DNA of 64,000 bases from Solicoccozyma terricola (taxonomy: Eukaryota; Basidiomycota; Tremellomycetes; Filobasidiales; Piskurozymaceae), in the NCBI GenBank assembly GCA_001600875.1, contig BCLD01000009.1, positions 373,915-437,914 of the forward strand. The letters are read 5' to 3'. The position numbers and the translations under genes were made by a program. The stretch's first letter is position 1; each line of letters begins with the position of its first letter. The notes beneath the pieces are model-generated. The model ran no database searches. It was not told the origin of the DNA and saw only the letters and a list, made by a program, of their open reading frames with translations. This document shows positions 57,882-64,000 of this stretch, piece after piece.

Positions 57882-60800
57882 ATGCCAGACCCTGTGCCTT
57901 CCGATGCAGGAGAGCCGTCAGCGGGTACACGACAGTTCATCGGGAAAGCTCCGCGGAGCGCTGCTCCTCGAGCTTGCGATCGTTGTGAGTATACATTCGC
58001 AAAGTGCCGACTGCTACCACCTCTGACCTGAAGGTATGGATCTCCCCAAAGGTCGGAAGCGCAAGGCAAGATGTGGTGGGTACCGTTTCAGGACGATACG
58101 AGAGCTTTCGGATTTTGCTCACATCAGCGATACCGGTTTGGCAGACGAGAAAACACCTTGTAGGAATTGCACAGAAGCTGGAGTGAAGTGCACTCATGAG
58201 GCACCTGTCCTGAAGCGTGGCCCGCGTCCCAGGTGAGCTGCAATAGCCGTTTATCTACAGCTGTACCCGGGTATTGACGCGATATTGGCATGGCAGACCT
58301 CAACCACAAGATCTAGAGAGCAGACTCCGGAACCTCGAACACCTGATCTCTAGCATCCCAGGAGGCACTCCAGCAGCTTCCACTTCCCTGTCAAGAGGAG
58401 AGCTTGACCAGATTCGATCGGCAGCACATTTAACACCAAACTCTGATGGAAGTCCCACAGCGGATGGAAATGCTCTATACATCCCCAATCAGGGAGCGGC
58501 TCAATGGACTGGAGGCAGCATGCCCAGTCTGGCTTTGTCGTTCGGGGACAGTATGGACATACTTCCATCTAGCACAACATATGCTTCCGATTCTCAGCAG
58601 CAGCTACCTATTCAAGCTAGTCCCTCGAACCAATCACAGCATATCCAGGATCCATTCTTCAACGTCGATGCTAACATGACGGCGGAGGCTGGACCTAGCA
58701 ACTACAACGCCTCCCAGCAACCTGCTACATTCCTTCCACCCGCGTCTGTACAATACGGCGCACCACCGAATGTCGCACCTGTTGGGCAGGACCTGTTGTA
58801 TCGCGATGTCGAGGGACAGACAAAGTGGCTTGGTCCATCAAGGTTAGTACTGCATCCGGATTGTCTCGGCCGTCTGACAAAGGTTTCTGAAATCTTGTTT
58901 TCTTACCTTGATACAGCGGCATGCCTCTACTCGACCTTCTCAAAACCAGTAATTCCGTATCCCCACCGCCGCTCAACGCAGGCCTATCTCTAGCTGAAGA
59001 ATGGATGTCACTGTCAGTGGCTATTGGCCTCGAGGTCGACCAGATCCCCAAACAAGACCAAGGTGATTTTACAGCGAGGTTGGATCGTACGCCGGATACC
59101 TCTGCAGAACGGGATGCGTTGCATAGGGATTCTTTGTGGCCGAGAGTGCTCGAAGTCTGTCCTCAAGATCTCTTAGATATTTTGGTTCGTGCGTACTTCA
59201 CCATCAGTCATATTCGTAAGTCTCGGCTGGCAATGGAATGGGTTCTGTGTTGACGTCCATCTCGTAGTCTGGCCGATATTGCATGCACCAACCTTTATGA
59301 CCGCATACAATGATCCGACGAGTCGTCGAAATCCATCCTTCGTGGCACTGGTCCTATCCATATGCTGTCTCTCCTCGCGTTACGCTCAAGACTCGCGAAT
59401 ATCAGCGCCCAGCTCCTCTGGATTAACAATCGCGCAGGATTTGTTCGAGTTAGCAAAGAATGTTCTGCTCCACGATGCTGCGGGAAGAGCGGATCTCCAA
59501 GTCGTTCAGGCGCAATTCAATCTCTCGGTTGTTCAGGAGGGAACGGCACGGCCGAATCTACTCTGGTCGTTCCTCAGCCAGGCTGTATCGTGAGTCTGTT
59601 CTATATTGAGCCTTTGCGTGATATCTCAAGTTCTTGCGTTATTCTTAGCATCGCCATGGACATCGGTTTGCACCGTCGTGTGGACGATTGGGGGTCATTT
59701 GACGCGTGCGTGAAGTCTGCGGGTATGAAAGGTCTAGAAAGCTGACAAACCTCGGCCCCCCCCCCCCCTGCAGAGTCGAGATCGAAGTTCGCAAGAGAAC
59801 TCTCTGGGCACTGTACTGCCAGAACGTGAAGGCAAGCTGCACATACGGCAGACCACCTATACTCCGCCTCTGTGATATAGGTACATTCGGCTGCAAAACC
59901 ACCCGCGGGCTAACCTGACACGCATCATTTCGCCTTCCTCAGATCTCGAAGAACCTTTCGCGGTGGATGATGTCTACATTTCGGTCGATGGCGGCATCGG
60001 GACGCAGCCATTGGACCGACCGTCCATCATGGCAGGGTTTGTTGCAACTATGCGTCTGCACATGGTGTTGGAACGAACGTAAGCACTCTCGTTTGGGTGA
60101 TGCCCCGTTGCGTTGGGTGGCCGCTTCTAACTTGCGTCTACAATCAGCATCGAACGCATCAATCGTGTCAAACGAGAGTGGCAAGGACGAGACTCGGCAT
60201 TCATGTCACTTGTCTCTTCAGTAACGCCGCAGTCGTACCACATCGCGGACGAGTTACAGCTTCTCCAGCACGTCACCGATGATATACCTGGCGATTGGAA
60301 CTATACTCAAGCTACAGTTTCCGACGTCGATAGCGTGCGGTTTTTTCAAAAGACGAGGGTATTCACGCTACAACATTTCATACGACTCTTGGTGGCAAGG
60401 CATCGCTTTGAAGGATTTGTTGCGGAGAAGAACAAGGTTCGGACATCGAGTCCAGCAGAGGCATGGCAGAGCGGGTCTTTTGATGGCAACGAGCAGGCCA
60501 TCCTTCAGCAAATAACACAATGTGCGGAATACGTGAGATTGATGTCACATGTGGATCTGGACTGACTCACTCCTCACATCGGTATCAGTCGCATTGGTCA
60601 TCATTGGTACTTACAGTGTCATACAAACTCGAGGAAGACTATACTTCTTTGGAGCGCATGCAGTGAGTAATATTCCATCCTACCCGAAGCACACAAGCGG
60701 ACTAATTTGGACGTCATCCGCAGATCGCGCAGATCACTCAAGCAGCGGCAGGGCTCATAAGTGTCATCCTGTATCTGCGTACTCCAGGTGTGGTGGGGAA

Positions 60801-61213
60801 TGACCACATCCTTGCGTTAGTGATGCAAGGCCTTCCAGCGAGTATTCAGCTACTGTTCCAGCTGGGTAAGCGGGTAAGTCTGTTGAGCAATGCGGGCAAG
60901 GAAGATTGTTGTTGATTTAAATCTCATTCAGCGGCCGGCTGGTCTACGGTCTGCGGAACTCCTGGCAGAGTTCTCGCGTGCTTGTCGGATACCCATCTTC
61001 GTCCCAGGGGCAGATAGCGCACAATCGGAGCCGGGAAGCAACGATTATGACATGGCTGCCCATTTACGGCAGGTCGAGGTACCTATGCTCCGAGCGTTAC
61101 CTCGCAGAATCTCGACAAACAAAGCGACAGAGGACCTCCAGGCACAGGCGCTATTCGACGAGTGGATGGGGATGGCATTACCAAGCTCGAATGAAGCTTG
61201 GATGTCGGCGTGA
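57882..61213 (+). CDS. Zn2Cys6 fungal transcription factor
   Basis: Exons begin 57882-57984, 58052-58075, 58145-58232, 58297-58842 and 58917 onward, with the last ending TGA at 61213. The binuclear zinc cluster is built from three exons: RACDRC, RKRKARC and DEKTPCRNCTEAGVKC, giving canonical C-x2-C-x6-C-x5-C-x2-C-x6-C spacing near residues 33-57. A basic KRGPRPR linker and a coiled-coil-like LESRLRNLEHLI follow. The fungal_trans (MHR) domain starts at WLGPSSGMPLLDLL and includes LHAPTFMTAYND, AMDIGLHRRVDDW and EIEVRKRTLWALYCQN. This gross layout is that of many basidiomycete C6 regulators; the target genes are unknown. A CACGTG site (57766-57771) lies 110 bp upstream. One intron ends with CTGAC, a C13 run and TGCAG. 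Confidence 0.85.
59756..59768 (+). repeat. Poly-C polypyrimidine tract in TF intron
   Basis: Thirteen C lie between a CTGAC branch-like site (59742-59746) and the TGCAG acceptor (ending 59773) in an intron of the second Zn2Cys6 gene. This is the clearest case of a C run in the exact position of the polypyrimidine tract. Confidence 0.75.
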
Positions 61214-61490
61214 AAGCTTTTGGGGCAGTTGTATTGCCTAATTTTGGGTTGTAGGATCAGAATGGCGGGATGTCTGATTTGGTGAACAACGTATTATGTA
61301 TCAGCTGGGCGATGGTGCTTTTGTGGCTTTTTTGTCTGTCCACGTCTTTCATTTCTAGTGGAACAACTGAACCAGATCGATAGCCCACAATGGATGAATG
61401 CGACATGCAATTCCCGAGAAATTTGTTTCAACATCTAACCCGACTTAGACCAACTCAAGGTATCGCTCCACTATGAGCGTGAAAAAGCGC

Positions 61491-63550
61491 TTAAATCAAC
61501 GAAAGGGAATCATCGTGCCTCAAAACCATTATCAATCTCTCACCTTCCCAATTCGTCACAGCTCGATTGAACATCTCCACCTCGTGCTGTCGCGTTCCAC
61601 CCAGATGGTCGACAAAGAGATCCCCGAAAACCTCTCTAGCGATACTGTTTGGCGCCATGAATCGTTCCGTAGCAGCCTGAAGGGTGGTAGCCAGCTTTGG
61701 GATGGTATCCTTGGTGACTCCTGGAGCACCGATCGGTCCATATGGCAAATCAAGCTTCTTTTGGATGCCTCGCAGACCGAGCGCGAAGATCGCACTGAAT
61801 GCCAAGTGAGGTACCATCTAAGATATCCGAGAAAATCAGCACAGGGGCAGGCAGGAATGACATGTTCACTCACGTCAGCTCCTGGAACCCTGATTTCAAA
61901 TCTCGTCGCATAGTCTGGAGTATCCGGTGGACCAATGATTCGAATAGATGCAGCTCGACTATCGAATCCATACGATGCCAAATTCGGTGCCCAGAATGCC
62001 TGGAATGAGAAAACAGAAAACACGCTCGTTATCAGCGAAAGGGCCGTCAAGCGAGATTTCTTAAACCCTCAGCTCACCTCTCCTCCTACAAGCCGCTTAT
62101 ATGAGTTAATCGTAGGGCACAGCATCGGCATGACATCCGGTAAACCTTCTAATACACCAGCCAAAAACCATTCTGCCGTCTGAGAGATGTTTTTGACGTC
62201 CTTGTATGGGGCATCCTTTCTACCACCCGCCTTGAGTTCTTCAGGTGTGCATGCGAATATGTTCTTTCCGGCCTTGTCTATGATAGAGACGTGGATGTGA
62301 CTGCGAGTGGCCTCATTATGTTAACACAAAATGATTATTATCCTTTTGTGCAATAGAGAATGCTTACCCCGAACAACCCGGCAGCTACTTGAGGGAACCC
62401 AAACATCAACACAAGATATCACATTGTGTCTTGACTTCTACTAATCGAACACAACTCACATCAGCCCAAGGCTTAGCCATAAAAGTAGGCAATATCCCAT
62501 ACTTCATTCCAACGCTCTTGGCAACCAATTTGAACAACACCGCGTTATCAGCCATGCGCTCCGCTTGCGTGTAAGCCAATGCAGTTTCGAATACCCCTGG
62601 ACCTGTTTCAGTGTCTGCGAGTTGTGATTACGACGTATCAGAGATGATGATGGGGCCTTTTGGGGGGGGGGGGGGGGGGGGGGTGGAAGGAGACATACGA
62701 TGTCCTTCAACTTCAATACCAAACGCTTCGGCTGCATCATACAATTCATGAAAGTAATCTTGGTTGAGAGTAGGTCGTAGCATTGAATATCCGTGCACTA
62801 TTCCATCATCATTGACCGTCGTTTATCAGTGAAATTGCGTGTCGAAGAAGAGTAGATGTAAAGGGAACTTACTTCCAGGAGTCAAAGGTTGAAGATTAAT
62901 GAATCGCTTATCCGCTACAGACTGTGCCGTTTCTTTGAATTGAAAGTACTACCGTCTCCAAATTAGACCCATCCACACTCTTCCTTTCCCCGACTCCCAA
63001 GATCTCTCAAACTCACCTCAAACTCTGCACCAGCCATGCCCTGCCATCCTTCTCCCTGACCCTGAACTTTCTTCATGACCTCTCCCAAAAGACTCCTCGG
63101 ACATGCATGTAATGGTCCATCAGTCTCTGGATTCCTGAACGATACGAGAAAGAATGGTGCATTCTTCTCCCATGGTAATCTTCTATAACTTCCCCAATCA
63201 ACAACAGCTGATATGTCATGATACCCATTGGCGGAGTTGGACACCGTTAGCTCCTGGGAATAAACGGTATCGGTGAATCCATCCCATCCAAATATCACAG
63301 AACAGAAGCCGAAGGAGGTCTTTGCTGCTGATTTGAATTTGGAGATGGACATGAACTTTCCGCGTAGGACGCCATCGATGTCAAGGCCTGAATTGATAAG
63401 AAGTGAGGAGCGAGTTCGGAAGACGTTCACGGGAGGAGGAGGAGGAGGATTCACAAGCGTACCTGCGACTTTGACCTTATTATCGTCTGCAATGAGGTTG
63501 ACGAGCTCATCGAATGACTTTGGAGCATCGGATGTAGGAGTTGGTGGCAT
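61491..63550 (-). CDS. Type I glutamine synthetase-like enzyme
   Basis: A multi-exon gene from the ATG at 63550 (exon 1 63550-63463) to a stop at 61491. The N-terminal beta-grasp-like domain has GLDIDGVLRGKFMSISKFKS and FGFCSVIFGWDGFTDTVY. The catalytic domain shows the GAEFE glutamate-binding strand, GHIHVS (an HxH-type metal/ATP segment), MLCPTINSYKRLV with the conserved Asn-Ser-Tyr-Lys-Arg, and RFEIRVPGAD (the R-x-E-x-R family motif). This is the GSI/FluG-C-terminal-like class found in fungi beside the classic eukaryotic GSII. Such enzymes may ligate amines other than ammonia to glutamate (gamma-glutamyl-polyamine type), so true glutamine synthetase activity is uncertain. An intron holds a 21-nt G run (62663-62683), poly-C in the transcript. 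Confidence 0.82.
62663..62683. repeat. G21 run (C21 in transcript) in GS-like intron
   Basis: A run of 21 G on the plus strand inside an intron of the minus-strand GS-like gene. The pre-mRNA therefore carries 21 C about 60 nt upstream of the CTCGCAG acceptor. Confidence 0.85.
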
Positions 63551-63813
63551 GACGAAGGATGTTGAGACGTAGGTTGAGGTGGTTGAGGTGAGATCAGGTG
63601 AGTGATGGTGGGGATATCAGCTCTGTGTCGATCTGAAGGAGGACCCAGACGATAAGGAGCTGGGAATGAATTGCGATCTGCCGTCGGATGACTGGATGAC
63701 GTCATTCGTCATTTCACAGATAGCACCACCCTCCTATACAGATGGCTGAGTCCTCTCTGTCCCGCCGTCTCTCCGTCCCCCTGTCCCCCTTTCCCTACCC
63801 CCATCACCCCTTC
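63551..63813. other. Short intergenic region, no gene seen
   Basis: About 260 bp between the GS-like start and the stop of the next minus-strand gene. It presumably holds the GS-like promoter; C-rich at 63760-63812. Confidence 0.4.
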
Positions 63814-64000
63814 TTACTTCCCGTGGCCACCCTTCTTGATCGCCCTCGCTTTCTCAGCTTTGGGCATCTTCGTCTTCCGCTTCTCCCGCATCTCTTCCTT
63901 CAACGCCTTCTTACGTTCCTGTAAACCATTATCGTCAGCTATATGCGTAACCGTGATGTTAGACGATTCCAGTGGGAATACAAAGACCTACCTTCTTATC
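63814..64000 (-). CDS. C-terminal end of a probable RIO1-type atypical kinase
   Basis: Two exon pieces (64000-63992 and 63918-63814) join in phase 0 and encode DKKERKKALKEEMREKRK-TKMPKAEKARAIKK, ending GGHGK and TAA. A short Lys/Arg/Glu-rich tail of the form KREKRKTKMPK is typical of the C terminus of the ribosome-biogenesis kinase Rio1. The rest of the gene lies outside the window, so the assignment is tentative; other nucleolar proteins carry similar basic tails. Confidence 0.45.

Overview
The window is nuclear DNA of a basidiomycete fungus, most probably a tremellomycete yeast relative of Cryptococcus or Kwoniella. This is inferred from very intron-dense genes (up to about 25 exons), short introns of about 45-100 nt with GTGAGT/GTAAGT donors and CTGAC/CTAAC-like branch sites, tight spacing with many head-to-head pairs, and protein families such as GT61 plus an SGNH capsule-associated-like protein. 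The species cannot be fixed from the sequence. I saw no mobile element, tRNA, rRNA or CRISPR array. Where exon joins are listed, I checked reading phase by hand.

Layout. 1-921: 3' end of a GT4 trehalose phosphorylase (+). 1404-4181: GT61 glycosyltransferase (+), tail-to-tail with an SGNH-domain type II membrane protein (4383-6984, -); both look secretory and may act on surface glycan. 7252-7491: small membrane protein (+). 7668-10190: mitochondrial tRNA 2-thiouridylase MTU1/SLM3 (-). 10789-13357: chitin synthase regulator SKT5/CHS4-like (+). 14012-18428: Zn2Cys6 regulator (+), tail-to-tail with alpha-mannosidase AMS1 (18571-24367, -). 24877-26589: unidentified leucine-rich protein (+). 27833-33168: ribosome-biogenesis block of MRT4 (-), NOP2 (+) and ribosomal protein eL34 (+). 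33418-35338: mitochondrial carrier (-), head-to-head with SPT5 (36018-40435, +). 41020-43523: DEAD-box helicase DED1 (+). 44543-50060: condensin subunit YCS4/CND1 (-), head-to-head with an SLX8-like SUMO-targeted RING ligase (50484-51824, +). 52331-54275: Dal5/Tna1-family transporter (-). 54771-55842: AhpD-like peroxisomal PXP2-like protein (-), head-to-head with a dicarboxylate carrier DIC1 (56249-57678, +). 57882-61213: second Zn2Cys6 regulator (+). 61491-63550: type I glutamine-synthetase-like enzyme (-). 63814-64000: C-terminal end of a probable RIO1 kinase (-).

Most genes are conserved housekeeping genes. The unusual material lies in gene architecture and non-coding DNA. Very long pure C tracts (up to 78 nt) recur, mostly inside introns and usually C-rich in the sense strand. 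There are apparent micro-exons of 2 and 9 nt, an apparent 25-nt intron or frameshift, SPT5 C-terminal repeats carried one per exon, and symmetric or repeated ACGT-core motifs in bidirectional promoters. I did not find a convincing new multi-gene system. The C-tract intron pattern and the micro-exons are the best leads.
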